A stretch of DNA of 64,000 nucleotides from positions 310,001 to 374,000 of the forward strand of contig CAWKCE010000005.1 in the NCBI GenBank assembly GCA_963848085.1, written 5' to 3'. Of the stretch, positions 47,249 through 55,842 are shown one piece after another. Both the position numbers and the translations under genes were made by a program. Below the pieces are notes generated by a model that saw only the letters and a program-made list of their open reading frames with translations, did not search any database and was not told where the DNA came from. Numbering within the stretch: position 1 is the first letter of the stretch; every line of letters begins with the position of its first letter. This DNA comes from CAWKCE01 sp032127035. Its GTDB lineage: Bacteria > Actinomycetota > Actinomycetes > JAHEKZ01.

Positions 47249-47262
47249 GGCTGGTGCCAGCC
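47249..47262. promoter_or_regulatory. Short inverted repeat upstream of the GcvT-like gene
   Basis: GGCTGG-TG-CCAGCC, a perfect 6-bp-arm palindrome, lies just before the GAGGAG ribosome-binding site of the gene at 47280, in the 77-bp gap to the divergent DoxX gene. It could be an operator; no regulator is encoded next to it. Confidence 0.35.
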
Positions 47263-47279
47263 GATCGAGGAGAACTCAC

Positions 47280-48383
47280 GTGGCCGAGTCAGGCTCCATC
47301 CGTTCCGTGTTGTACGAGGTGCAGCGCCGCCAGGGAGGGACGTTCGACGACTTCGACGGGTGGACCTGGACCCTCGACCTCGGGGACACCCTGGGCGAGT
47401 ACGAGGCAATGCGCAGCGGCGCGGCGATGTGGGACGTCTACGCCCTGGCCAAGTGGGAGGTCACTGGCCCGGACGCCCGGACAGCGATCCAGCGGCTGTT
47501 CACCAACGACCTGTCCACGCAGTCGGTCGGTCAGGTGAAGTACGGAGCGTTCGTCGACGAGAACGGCGCGATGGTCGACGACGGCACCGTCTACCGCCTG
47601 GCCGACGACCGGTACTTCGTCTTCACGAACCGCCATGAACTCGAAACTGAGCTGGCAACGCATTCTCCGGACGCGTCGGTGCGTGCGGTCGACCGCACGC
47701 ACGACATGCCCCTGGTGTCCGTGCAGGGCCCGCGCTCGCGCGAGATCCTGCAGACCCTCACCACGACCGACCTCGGTGGGCTCGCCTACTTCCGGTTCCT
47801 CCCCCACCGGGTCGACGTCGCCGGCGTCCCAGTGTGGGTGTCGCGCACCGGGTTCTCCGGCGAGCTGGGATTCGAGCTCATCCCGGACCGGGGCGACGCG
47901 GAGCCCCTGTGGACGACCCTCGCCGCGGCCGGCGTGAGGCCGATCGGGTTCAACGCCGTCGAGATCGCGCGCATCGAAGTCGGCCTCGTGGTGCACGACT
48001 TCGACTATTCGGTGGGCCAGCGGACCCCCTTCGACATCGGGCTGGACCGAGTCGTCGCGCTGTCGTCGGGCGCGGACTACGTCGGCAAGGACGCGCTCGC
48101 TGACATCGCCGAGCACCCTCCGAACCGGTTCCGCACTCTCCGCATTGACGGCGCAGCAGCCCCCGAGTACGGCAGCGACGTGAGACAGGACGGTTCCGTG
48201 GTCGGCACCCTGACCAGCCCGACCATCAGCCCGCGCTACGGAACCATCGGGCTCGCCGTGCTGCGCGCCGACGTCGCCGAGAGGGGCAACGAGGTGACCG
48301 TCACCGTGGGTGACGAGCAGCTGCGGGCGGTCGTCGAACCGTTGTCCATCCACGACCCCGACAAACGTCGCCCGCGCGCCTGA
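47280..48383 (+). CDS. GcvT-like tetrahydrofolate-dependent aminomethyltransferase/demethylase
   Basis: A 367-residue protein of the GcvT fold. RSGAAMWDVYALAKWEVTGPDA, FTNDLSTQSVGQVKYGAFVDENGAMVDDGTVYRL (read as two adjacent pieces), SRTGFSGELGFELIPD and ARIEVGLVVHDFDY are the T-protein family motifs for folate and methylamine-group binding. No glycine cleavage genes gcvH or gcvP are nearby, so it is probably a stand-alone demethylase (relatives act on dimethylglycine, DMSP or aromatic methyl ethers). GAGGAG precedes the GTG at 47280. The Rieske oxygenase 2 kb away could supply or share substrates. Confidence 0.85.
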   Translation: MAESGSIRSVLYEVQRRQGGTFDDFDGWTWTLDLGDTLGEYEAMRSGAAMWDVYALAKWEVTGPDARTAIQRLFTNDLSTQSVGQVKYGAFVDENGAMVDDGTVYRLADDRYFVFTNRHELETELATHSPDASVRAVDRTHDMPLVSVQGPRSREILQTLTTTDLGGLAYFRFLPHRVDVAGVPVWVSRTGFSGELGFELIPDRGDAEPLWTTLAAAGVRPIGFNAVEIARIEVGLVVHDFDYSVGQRTPFDIGLDRVVALSSGADYVGKDALADIAEHPPNRFRTLRIDGAAAPEYGSDVRQDGSVVGTLTSPTISPRYGTIGLAVLRADVAERGNEVTVTVGDEQLRAVVEPLSIHDPDKRRPRA

Positions 48384-48413
48384 GCCTGGCTGCCTGCGGA
48401 CCTCACCCCTGGC

Positions 48414-49910
48414 TCAGCGCACCGAGAAGGTCACGCTCCCCGCCGACGCGTAGCTGTCGTCTTCCAGCAGGTGGGCGTCGTAGTCCCCCGCCGGGAGCGG
48501 CCGGGTGAAGACGTGCTCACCCGCGACTGAGGCACCGGTGTACGCCCACTGCTTGTAGTACGCCTTCTTCGGGTCCGCGCCCTTCCGGTAGATCCCGATC
48601 CAGTCCCACTTGTTGCCCGGCGCAGCCGTCCACGACACCGTGATCGGGTCGCCACGGCGGTAGGACCGACGGTCGGTCTGCACGACGGTCCGACCGTCCG
48701 GCCCCGCAAGCCACACCGCTGAGCGCGCGATCTCGGCGCCCTCGCCGTTGAGCAGCACCACGCTGTAGCCGCCTGGCTCAGCCGCGTCGGTGGGGAGGGC
48801 AATCGCGCCGCCGGAAGCGTCCGGCACTGGTACCGCCGAGGCAGCATCGAAAGGCACGTCCACCGACGCCAGGCCGACCGACGCCGCATCAGCCGCGTCC
48901 GTCAGGTAGCGCACGTCCACCGGATCCCCCGTGGCGACCACCCGCTGCGAGGCAGCGACCACGGGACCAGGGACGCCCGGCGTGACCTCGGTCCGGACCA
49001 CCACCGCGCGGTGGTCGGACGGCCACGGGTCGACCGGGATGTCGACGCCGTCGCCGCCCGGCTCGCCCACGACCTGCACATCGGTCACCTCGAGCTGTTC
49101 ACCGGTGAAGACCAGGTCGATCCGGTCAGCCGGCTTGCCGGCCGCTGCCGGGTTGTAGCCCGGGACGAAGGGACGGTCGGCCGGCCAGGTGATCCCCGGG
49201 TCACTCACCGGGTCCGGGTAGATGGCCCGGTAGGCGTCCACCAGTCCAGCCGCCTCGACGGCCCGGCTTGCCGGCCACTCCACCGGATACTGGACGTGGG
49301 CCCGTTGCCCCACGGTGTCCTCCGTCCAGTCCAGATGCGAGGGCGAGTTGAAGTCACCCAGGACGAGGACCGGGATGCCCTGGTCGGCAAGCTGCCCGGC
49401 GGAGTCCGCGACCGGTGTGACCTCCTCAACGCGTGTCGACTCCCGGTCGAGCACCTCGTCGGAGCCCAAGCCGGCGACGACAGCATTCGGTCCGTACTTG
49501 GACGACGACAAGTGCACGTCGAAGACAGCGACGACGCCCCCCGGGGCAACCTCGACGTAGACAGGTGACGCGGTGGCACCATCCGGGCTGATCAGCGGGA
49601 ACCGTGACAACACCTGGGTTCGCGTGTCGTAGTAGTCCCAGCCGAGGTCGGCTGCCAGCTCGGGGAGCCGGGCGTAGGCCTCCTGGATGGCCACCACGTC
49701 GGCGCCAGCATCCTGAATCGCTGTGGAAACGCTGGCGAAGTCGACGCCGGTCCCGCCGTACTCGATGTTGAACGACATCACCGACAGGCTCATCGGTTCC
49801 GCCGGCGCGGCAGACTCCGAGGTCCCCCCCGCACCGCTGCTGGTACACCCCGCCACGGTGGTGGTGAGCGACAGGAACAGTACGACGGCGCTTCCGCGCA
49901 AGAACACCAT
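48414..49910 (-). CDS. Secreted endonuclease/exonuclease/phosphatase-family lipoprotein
   Basis: A 498-residue lipoprotein with lipobox TVAGC (C22). The EEP catalytic domain is complete: VMSFNIEYGG, IQEAY with the metal glutamate, GDFNSPSHLDW and PWPSDHRAVVV. The C-terminal 200 residues are beta-rich, with a final module whose motif PITVSWTAAPGNKWDWIGIYR ... YDAHLLEDDSYA resembles immunoglobulin-like modules attached to secreted phosphatases (given here as short pieces). It may hydrolyse phosphodiesters outside the membrane. Substrate unknown. Confidence 0.88.
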   Translation of the reverse strand: MVFLRGSAVVLFLSLTTTVAGCTSSGAGGTSESAAPAEPMSLSVMSFNIEYGGTGVDFASVSTAIQDAGADVVAIQEAYARLPELAADLGWDYYDTRTQVLSRFPLISPDGATASPVYVEVAPGGVVAVFDVHLSSSKYGPNAVVAGLGSDEVLDRESTRVEEVTPVADSAGQLADQGIPVLVLGDFNSPSHLDWTEDTVGQRAHVQYPVEWPASRAVEAAGLVDAYRAIYPDPVSDPGITWPADRPFVPGYNPAAAGKPADRIDLVFTGEQLEVTDVQVVGEPGGDGVDIPVDPWPSDHRAVVVRTEVTPGVPGPVVAASQRVVATGDPVDVRYLTDAADAASVGLASVDVPFDAASAVPVPDASGGAIALPTDAAEPGGYSVVLLNGEGAEIARSAVWLAGPDGRTVVQTDRRSYRRGDPITVSWTAAPGNKWDWIGIYRKGADPKKAYYKQWAYTGASVAGEHVFTRPLPAGDYDAHLLEDDSYASAGSVTFSVR

Positions 49911-49942
49911 GCGCGCATCGTGCCGGTTGTGGGGCCTGACGC

Positions 49943-50887
49943 CTAGCCCCTCGACTGCGCGGACACACCCAGTGAATCGACCCGGCTGACCAGGTCACGG
50001 CAGAACGGGCCGATCTGCCGGGCGTCGTCGATGAACATCGACGGCTTGAAGCAGATGGTGGTAAATCCGAGCTCGAGCTGTCGGGGCAGGTCCTCCAGCG
50101 CCCGGCCGAGGTCCGCAAGGTCGTCGGCGCCGTGGAAGGTCCCTCGCACGCCGCCGACGAGCTCCAGGTCCGACATGTCCCGCCCGGCAGCCGCCATCGC
50201 ATCGGCCACGACGGACAGGTCATCTGCGGTCAGCGGTCCGAACGGGTTCAGCCCCTGCCCGTAGCGGACGAGCCTCCGCAGCAGGGGCGGATGCATGCCC
50301 TGCCCGCCGAACCAGAGCACCGGCCCCTCCGGGCGCCACGGGCCCGGCTCCAGCCAGACGTCACCGAACGAGTAGTAGGTGCCCTCGTGACTGGTCGGGA
50401 AGGGCCCCCACGCCTTCGACAGGACCTCGAGCTGCTCGTCGAGGATTCGGCCACGCTCGGCGAACTCCACCCCAAGCGCGTCGTACTCATCGCGATGCCA
50501 GCTCACGGTCGGGAGGACCACCAGCCTGCCTTCGCTGAGCAGGTCCAGCGTTGCCAGCTCCTTCGCCAGAAGCAGCGGGTGGCGCAGCGGAGCGATGATC
50601 GCCCCGGCCACGAGCCGCAGGCGGGTCGTGGCCTGCGCGATTGCCGACAGTGCGACGACCGAGCTGGGCCACGGCGTTGCCGGGTCCTGGTTGCCCGGTG
50701 CGGCGTAGTCGCGAGGGTTCCCCATCACACCGCCCTCGCCGGCGGTCGGCCCCAGCACGATGTGCTCGCTCATCATGACGCCGTCGACCCCGGCCTGCTC
50801 GGCCTCCGCCGCAAGGCGAACCAGCCCCCTGACGTCCCGGGCGTCGACGATCGTCTGGTTCTCGGTGAGAACCAGGAGGAGCTTCAC
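49943..50887 (-). CDS. Luciferase-like (LLM) flavin- or F420-dependent oxidoreductase
   Basis: A 314-residue bacterial-luciferase-fold TIM barrel. VRLAAEAEQAGVDGVMMSEH, TRLRLVAGAIIAPLRHPLLLAKELATLDLLSEGR (seen as two parts) and the PTVSWHRDEYDALGVEFAERG segment are typical of the LLM class, many of whose actinobacterial members use F420. Either GTG at 50887 or 50890 could be the start. It lies 10 nt downstream of the APC permease and must be co-transcribed with it, which places it in the catabolic regulon. Confidence 0.88.
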   Translation of the reverse strand: MKLLLVLTENQTIVDARDVRGLVRLAAEAEQAGVDGVMMSEHIVLGPTAGEGGVMGNPRDYAAPGNQDPATPWPSSVVALSAIAQATTRLRLVAGAIIAPLRHPLLLAKELATLDLLSEGRLVVLPTVSWHRDEYDALGVEFAERGRILDEQLEVLSKAWGPFPTSHEGTYYSFGDVWLEPGPWRPEGPVLWFGGQGMHPPLLRRLVRYGQGLNPFGPLTADDLSVVADAMAAAGRDMSDLELVGGVRGTFHGADDLADLGRALEDLPRQLELGFTTICFKPSMFIDDARQIGPFCRDLVSRVDSLGVSAQSRG

Positions 50888-50897
50888 CACCGCGGAG

Positions 50898-52439
50898 TCA
50901 GGTGACCAGGTCCTTGACTGCGTCCTCGTTCTCGTCGCTGCGGCGCAGCAGGCCGACAACCCAGCCGATGACGAACATCGCGAACGGGAACAGGACCAAG
51001 AACCAGCCGAGCGTGTTCAGACCCCAGGCCTGGGCGGTCGGGTCGACGTCCGCCTTGACCGTGCCGGCCAGCAGACCGAACCGCGACATCAGCAGGTACA
51101 TGCCGACTCCCAGACCGATGATCGCGAGCACGGGGGCGATGATCGTCTGCCAGATCCTGGTGTCCAGCCTGCTGCGACGGAAGAAGGCAATCACTGCAAC
51201 CGAGACCAGGATCTCCACGAGGACGATGGCCAGCACGGCCAGTCCGCTGAACCAGAAGAAGAGGTTGGTGACGGGGTCCTTGTCGGTCACCCAGAAGATC
51301 ACGATCACGGTGCCTGCGATGACGGACGTGGTGAGCGTCGCCACCAACGGGGCGCCAGCCTTGTTGACCCGGTCCAGCGCGGATGGCAGTACGCCAGCGC
51401 GACCCATCGAGTAGAAGTAGCGCGCCGCCGAGTTCTGGAAGGCGAGCAGCCCGGCGAACAGGCTGCTCAGCACCAGCCACTCCATCGTGGTCGACACCAG
51501 CGTGCCGGCCCATGCCCCCAGCCAGTCCCCGACGAAGTTGTCGGCGACGGTGAACAACACGGCCGCCGGGTTGCCGAGGTCGTCTCCGGCAATGGCGACC
51601 ACCTGGCCGACGACGTCCGCGGAGCCCAAGGCACTGACGATGGCGAAGGTCGACAGGCCGAAGAGCACGGTGATCAAGGTGACCGAGACGTAGGTAGCGA
51701 TGGGGACCGTCCGCTTGGGATCCTTCGACTCCTCGCCGTAGATCGCCGTTGCCTCGAACCCGATGAACGAGGCGAACGCGAACGCAAGTGCGATCCCGGC
51801 AGACCCGGCGAGGCCACCCACGAACACGTTGCCGGGGGCGAACGAGGCGGCGAAGTCGAACCCGTCCGGGCCACCGCCGGTGAAGAACACGGCCAGCGCC
51901 ATGATGAGCAGGCACAGGACCTCGAGGGACATGAAGACACCGAGCACCTTGGCTCCGACGTCGACGCTGAACAGCGACAGGCCCGTCACGATCGCCCAGG
52001 CGAGCAGGCTCCACACGTACCACGGCCAGTCGATGCTGAACTGGTCGTTGAACTGGAAGGTGGCCAGGCCGCCGAAGAAGCCGTAGATGGCCAGCTGAAC
52101 GGCGATGTAGGCCACGAGCGACACGAAGGCACTGCCGACGCCTGGGCCGATGCCGAGCCCGCGTCCCACGTATGCGAAGAAGGCACCGGTGTTCGTGACC
52201 TGGTGACTCATGGCGGCGTAGCCGACGCTGAACAGGATCAAGGTGATGCCGACGGCGACGTAGGCACCGGGAACGGCGGCCCCGTTGCCCAGCACGATCG
52301 CCACCGGGACAGCTCCGGTCATCCCGACCAGGGGTGCGGCGGCAGCGACGACGAAGAACACGATGCCGACGACACCGAGGCGTCCGTGCCGCAGGCTGGT
52401 CTCAGGCGTTTCGGCGGGAGCGGGCTGCAGCTGGTCCAT
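50898..52439 (-). CDS. APC-family amino acid/amine permease
   Basis: A 513-residue transporter with about 12 helices. The first helix VGIVFFVVAAAAPLVGMTGAVP and the ALAFAFASFIGFEATAIYGEESKDPKRTVP segment are the APC superfamily signature. It would import an amino acid or amine by proton symport. The ATG at 52439 is chosen because GGAG lies 6 nt before it; the ATG at 52445 would touch the ribosome-binding site. A regulon-type operator and a TTGACA box lie upstream; the LLM gene follows. Confidence 0.9.
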   Translation of the reverse strand: MDQLQPAPAETPETSLRHGRLGVVGIVFFVVAAAAPLVGMTGAVPVAIVLGNGAAVPGAYVAVGITLILFSVGYAAMSHQVTNTGAFFAYVGRGLGIGPGVGSAFVSLVAYIAVQLAIYGFFGGLATFQFNDQFSIDWPWYVWSLLAWAIVTGLSLFSVDVGAKVLGVFMSLEVLCLLIMALAVFFTGGGPDGFDFAASFAPGNVFVGGLAGSAGIALAFAFASFIGFEATAIYGEESKDPKRTVPIATYVSVTLITVLFGLSTFAIVSALGSADVVGQVVAIAGDDLGNPAAVLFTVADNFVGDWLGAWAGTLVSTTMEWLVLSSLFAGLLAFQNSAARYFYSMGRAGVLPSALDRVNKAGAPLVATLTTSVIAGTVIVIFWVTDKDPVTNLFFWFSGLAVLAIVLVEILVSVAVIAFFRRSRLDTRIWQTIIAPVLAIIGLGVGMYLLMSRFGLLAGTVKADVDPTAQAWGLNTLGWFLVLFPFAMFVIGWVVGLLRRSDENEDAVKDLVT

Positions 52440-52470
52440 GTGCATCTCCAGAGACGTGGGGTCTGGTTTC

Positions 52471-52484
52471 GTACGGCACCGAAC
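52471..52484. promoter_or_regulatory. Putative catabolic-regulon operator, site E (permease promoter)
   Basis: GTACGG-CA-CCGAAC fits GTTYGGNNCCRAAC with one mismatch and has extended TCG/CGA flanks. It lies 31 bp upstream of the permease ATG at 52439, downstream of the likely transcription start. Confidence 0.6.
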
Positions 52485-52498
52485 GATTCGTAGGCCAG

Positions 52499-52527
52499 AC
52501 AGTTCCGGGATTGCGTGGCCCTGTCAA
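52499..52527 (-). promoter_or_regulatory. Possible promoter of the APC permease-LLM operon
   Basis: Minus-strand TTGACA (52522-52527), a perfect -35 box, is followed after 17 bp by AACTGT (52499-52504), a poor -10. Transcription would begin just upstream of operator site E. Confidence 0.4.
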
Positions 52528-52541
52528 GCGATTCGGACTAA

Positions 52542-53789
52542 CTACTCACCAGTCACATGGTCGGCGGGCAGTGGTGCGCCTACGAGCGCTCGGTAGCTGT
52601 TGATCCGCGGCAGCATGCCGAGTCCGACAATGCCCACGAGGTCGTCACCTCTGAAGTAGCCGACCGCCACCTCGCCCGTCAGCTCGCCCTCGAGGACGCG
52701 GATTCCGCCGTCGTCTGCGAGTCCCGGCATCCCGTACGACTGCAGCCGGATGTCGTACTGGTCCGACCAGAACGCCGGGATGGGGCGCCACGGGGTCTCC
52801 AGTACCGGCTCGTAGCCCTCGCCGCGCAGGTAGGACGCCAGCGCTGGCCCCACCCTCTTCCCGGTCTCGGTGGGGATGTTCCAGTGCTCGACTCGGCGCG
52901 GCACATCGTCGAACAGCGGATTCGGGAAACGCGCGAGGTCACCGACGACATGCACGCCGTCAACCACGCGTCCGTCCTCGCGGGTTACCCGAAGGACACC
53001 GTCGCACAGCAACCCGTCCGCGCGGTCGAGACCTGACGACTCCAGCCACTCGGTGTTGCAGTGGCTGCTGATGGCCTCGACGACCACGTCGGCAGCCAGC
53101 GTCTGCCCGTCGGTGAGTACCACGCCCGTCACGCGGTCTTCGCCGGTGCACTCGGCGACACCGACACCGAGGTGGAACTCCACACCCTGGGCCTCGTGCC
53201 GCCGCTGCATCTCCGCGCCGAGCGCTGCTCCGAGCGGACGCACCATGGGGTACTCGTCGATGGCGACGCAGGAGACCTCACACCCCAGCGCCCGGGCCGT
53301 CGCGGCCACCTCGCAGCCAATGAAGCCGGCGCCGAGGACGACGACCCGCTGACCCGGCCACAGGTCCTTCCGGAGCTGCGCGGCATCCTCGAGCGTCCGG
53401 AGGACGTGACGTCCCGACGCCGCTCGCGGCGGCGGCCCGGGAAGGTTGAGCCGACGCGGTCGGAGCCCGGTTGCGATGACCAGGCCGTCGTAGGTGATTG
53501 AGCTGCCGTCGGCAAGACCGACCTCAGTCTTGGCGAGGTCGACCGACACCGCCGGCGCGCCCAGCCGCCAGTCCACCTCACCCATCGACGCGCGCAGGGG
53601 GAACGCAACGCGGCTGTGCTCCACCTCGGAGGCAAGGACCTCCTTCGACAGCGGAGGGCGGTTGTACGGCATGTGCGGCTCTTCGCCCACCACCACCAGC
53701 TCGCCGTCGAAGCCGCTCTTGCGCAGCGCCTCAGCGCTGCGGAGGCCGGCCATGCCAGCGCCGACGATGACGACCCGCGACGACGTCAC
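52542..53789 (-). CDS. FAD-dependent ferredoxin reductase
   Basis: A 415-residue pyridine nucleotide-disulfide oxidoreductase-fold protein. FAD-binding VVIVGAGMAGLRSAEALR opens it, YNRPPLSKEVL is the conserved ferredoxin-reductase segment, VVVLGAGFIGCEVAATARALG is the NAD(P)H site and VHVVGDLARFPN the second FAD motif. It matches reductases that pass electrons to ferredoxins of cytochrome P450 or dioxygenase systems. It starts 7 nt after the ferredoxin gene and ends the aldehyde dehydrogenase operon. Confidence 0.92.
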   Translation of the reverse strand: MTSSRVVIVGAGMAGLRSAEALRKSGFDGELVVVGEEPHMPYNRPPLSKEVLASEVEHSRVAFPLRASMGEVDWRLGAPAVSVDLAKTEVGLADGSSITYDGLVIATGLRPRRLNLPGPPPRAASGRHVLRTLEDAAQLRKDLWPGQRVVVLGAGFIGCEVAATARALGCEVSCVAIDEYPMVRPLGAALGAEMQRRHEAQGVEFHLGVGVAECTGEDRVTGVVLTDGQTLAADVVVEAISSHCNTEWLESSGLDRADGLLCDGVLRVTREDGRVVDGVHVVGDLARFPNPLFDDVPRRVEHWNIPTETGKRVGPALASYLRGEGYEPVLETPWRPIPAFWSDQYDIRLQSYGMPGLADDGGIRVLEGELTGEVAVGYFRGDDLVGIVGLGMLPRINSYRALVGAPLPADHVTGE

Positions 53790-53796
53790 CGGCCGT

Positions 53797-53991
53797 TCAC
53801 CCCTCGACGGCGATCGCCTGGACCGGGCAGACGTCGGCCGCCTCTTCCACCTTGTCCCGCAGGGACTCGTCTGGCTCGTCCATCAGAACGACCAGCTTGC
53901 CGCTGTCGGCATTGATCTCGAAGACCTCAGGAGCGGCGAACGCGCACTGCCCGTGGTCCTGGCACTTGTCCATGTCGACGACGACCTTCAT
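53797..53991 (-). CDS. 3Fe-4S ferredoxin (cytochrome P450 partner type)
   Basis: A 64-residue ferredoxin. The cluster ligands are C10, C16 and C55-P56 in the pattern CXXHXXC-Xn-CP, with H13 where a fourth cysteine would stand in 4Fe-4S proteins; this variant is typical of actinobacterial P450 redox partners. It sits between the hydrolase/isomerase gene and the ferredoxin reductase gene, forming a complete electron chain for the two P450s encoded 5 and 10 kb away. Confidence 0.93.
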   Translation of the reverse strand: MKVVVDMDKCQDHGQCAFAAPEVFEINADSGKLVVLMDEPDESLRDKVEEAADVCPVQAIAVEG

Positions 53992-54026
53992 GTACCCCTC
54001 CTGGTGTTGAGTGCCTGTGATGGCGG

Positions 54027-54872
54027 TCAGCGCTTCGGTTCGCGGATACCCCGGAACTCCCAGTCGCCGCCGAGTGCGGTGGACAGAACCTGCTCGGACT
54101 CCGTGGGCTGCGCCCCCACGTCCTCCCGAATGCCGACCGGCCCCGAGACGATGTGGTTGGACAACGTCCCCAGACCCTCGACCTCGACCTCGACGACGTC
54201 CCCGGGGTAGACCGTTCGCGAGTTGGCCGGAGTACCCGACAGGAGGACGTCACCTGGCACCAGTGTGATGGTCCGAGCGATGTCCGCGACGAGGTAGTGC
54301 ATGTCCCAGGTCATCTCGTCGGTGTTGCCATCCTGGCGGACCACACCGTTCACGATGGTCCGCAGCCCCTTGCTGCGGAAGTCCCAGTCCGTGACGAGTC
54401 CGGGTCCGAGTGGACACAAGGTGTCGGACCCCTTGACGCGCAGCATCGAGCCGGCGTCCGTGTCGCGGAAGTCGTGCAGCCCGTAGTCGTTGGCCACGGT
54501 GTACCCGGCGATGTAGTCACCGGCCTCCGACGGCGCGATGTTGCGGGCCGTCCGGCCGATCACGATCGCCACCTCGCCCTCGTAGTTCAGCCACTTGCAC
54601 CGCTCCGGCCGTACCACCGCTCCCCGGTGGGAGTTGAGGGACGAGATCGGCTTGTGGAAGTACGTGGGAGTGCTCGGCAGGCCGATCTGGAACTCCTCGA
54701 CACGGCTGACGTGGTTGAGGTGCACCGCGACGATCTTGGTCGGCTCGACGGGCGGCAGGTGTGCGGCGTCCTCGATCGACACCACGCGACCGTCCGCGGA
54801 CACCAGCTCGTCTCCCTCGCGGCGAACCTGGACGACGGCGCCGTCGAGCAGGATGCGTCGGTACTCGGTCAC
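54027..54872 (-). CDS. Fumarylacetoacetate hydrolase-fold protein, HpaG/HpcE-like isomerase/decarboxylase
   Basis: A 281-residue FAH-family enzyme. KIVAVHLNHVSRVEEF, YFHKPISSLNSHRGAVV, the metal-binding WLNYEGEVAIVIGRTARNI and DYGLHDFRDTDAGSMLRVKGSD followed by CPLGPGLV are the family motifs. In homoprotocatechuate degradation HpaG decarboxylates and isomerises the ring-cleavage product after dehydrogenation. The neighbouring extradiol dioxygenase and aldehyde dehydrogenase support that role. AAGGAG lies before the GTG at 54872. Confidence 0.85.
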   Translation of the reverse strand: MTEYRRILLDGAVVQVRREGDELVSADGRVVSIEDAAHLPPVEPTKIVAVHLNHVSRVEEFQIGLPSTPTYFHKPISSLNSHRGAVVRPERCKWLNYEGEVAIVIGRTARNIAPSEAGDYIAGYTVANDYGLHDFRDTDAGSMLRVKGSDTLCPLGPGLVTDWDFRSKGLRTIVNGVVRQDGNTDEMTWDMHYLVADIARTITLVPGDVLLSGTPANSRTVYPGDVVEVEVEGLGTLSNHIVSGPVGIREDVGAQPTESEQVLSTALGGDWEFRGIREPKR

Positions 54873-54891
54873 GGGTGCTCCTTCGGTCTCG

Positions 54892-55842
54892 TCAGCCGGC
54901 CGCGACGAGGTCTGGTCCACTGTTCTGACGGACGTACTCGGAGTCCTGAGGCGTCCGCTTCGGCCGAGGGAACCCGCCGTCCGGGCGGTCGAACCACAGG
55001 TGGACCTGACCGGTCCCGATCGAGTTCTCGTACTCCCCGAACTGTCGAGCCGGCGCGACGACCTGCTCCTCGCCCAGAGCCCCGATCATCATCAGGTAGT
55101 GGGCGAACATCGCCTCGGGCCGGAACTTCATGAACTCCGGCATGGTCTGCAGGACGCGCGCGTGGTCGCCGTCCTTGAACCAGCTGATGCGCTCCAAGTC
55201 GGCGGCGTACGCCTCCGGAGTCCGGATGTGCACCGGGTCACCTGCCTCGTGGTCACGCAGTTCGCGAAGCTTCCAGAAGGTGTGGGACAGCGCCCCGGAG
55301 GCGATGAGCAGGACCTTGCGGTCCAGTCGCTCGATCGCGTCCCCGAGCGCCCTCCCGGCGCGAAGGAAGTCCTCCGTCTCGCCCGTCTGGCAGGTGCTCA
55401 CCGAGATCCATCGCTTGCCGAGCCCCTCGCCGAGGAACTTCCAGAGGTTGAGCGTGGCGTAGTACAGCGGCAGGTACTGGTCATCGTTGGCGGTGACCCA
55501 GGTGCTGTGCCCCTCACCGAGGTCGGCCATCGCGTGGGCAAGCTCGGGGTCGCCCGGCCAGTCGTAGGGGATGCGGCACATCCCGCGCGGCAGCTCCTCA
55601 GCTGTGAACAAGCCGGCACGCCGGTCCTGAGCGGTCACGACAAACTCCACGGTGGTGAACCAGTGGGAGTCCAGCACGACGACCGTGTCGTAGTCGAGCG
55701 TCTCGAAGACCTCCGCCCGCAGCTGCTTCAGCGCCGGGACCAACGAGATCTCCTTGCCCTCGTTGAGCTCCCGACGCGTCTTCGGCGGCAGCATGATCGT
55801 GGGGACATGCGCCAGCAGGCCCGCTCCGACGACTTCACCCAT
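54892..55842 (-). CDS. LigB-type (class III) extradiol dioxygenase, 3,4-dihydroxyphenylacetate 2,3-dioxygenase-like
   Basis: A 316-residue protein. VVGAGLLAHVPTIML supplies the first iron histidine, VVVLDSHWFTTVEFV the second, and IASGALSHTFWKL a further conserved histidine of the class III fold. The GTGQVHLWFDRPDGGFP tail is found in the HpaD-like group. It would split a catechol such as homoprotocatechuate next to a hydroxyl group, using Fe(II) and O2. Its ATG overlaps the end of the aldehyde dehydrogenase gene by 8 nt. The exact catechol is an inference. Confidence 0.83.
   Translation of the reverse strand: MGEVVGAGLLAHVPTIMLPPKTRRELNEGKEISLVPALKQLRAEVFETLDYDTVVVLDSHWFTTVEFVVTAQDRRAGLFTAEELPRGMCRIPYDWPGDPELAHAMADLGEGHSTWVTANDDQYLPLYYATLNLWKFLGEGLGKRWISVSTCQTGETEDFLRAGRALGDAIERLDRKVLLIASGALSHTFWKLRELRDHEAGDPVHIRTPEAYAADLERISWFKDGDHARVLQTMPEFMKFRPEAMFAHYLMMIGALGEEQVVAPARQFGEYENSIGTGQVHLWFDRPDGGFPRPKRTPQDSEYVRQNSGPDLVAAG

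Noticed and set aside
47203..47279. A MarR-regulon operator upstream of the GcvT-like gene
   Set aside because: The only palindrome there, GGCTGG-TG-CCAGCC, does not match the GTTYGGNNCCRAAC pattern.
47280..48383. Glycine cleavage system T protein
   Set aside because: No gcvH or gcvP is nearby, and the gene stands alone beside catabolic genes; a demethylase role fits better, though T protein is not excluded.
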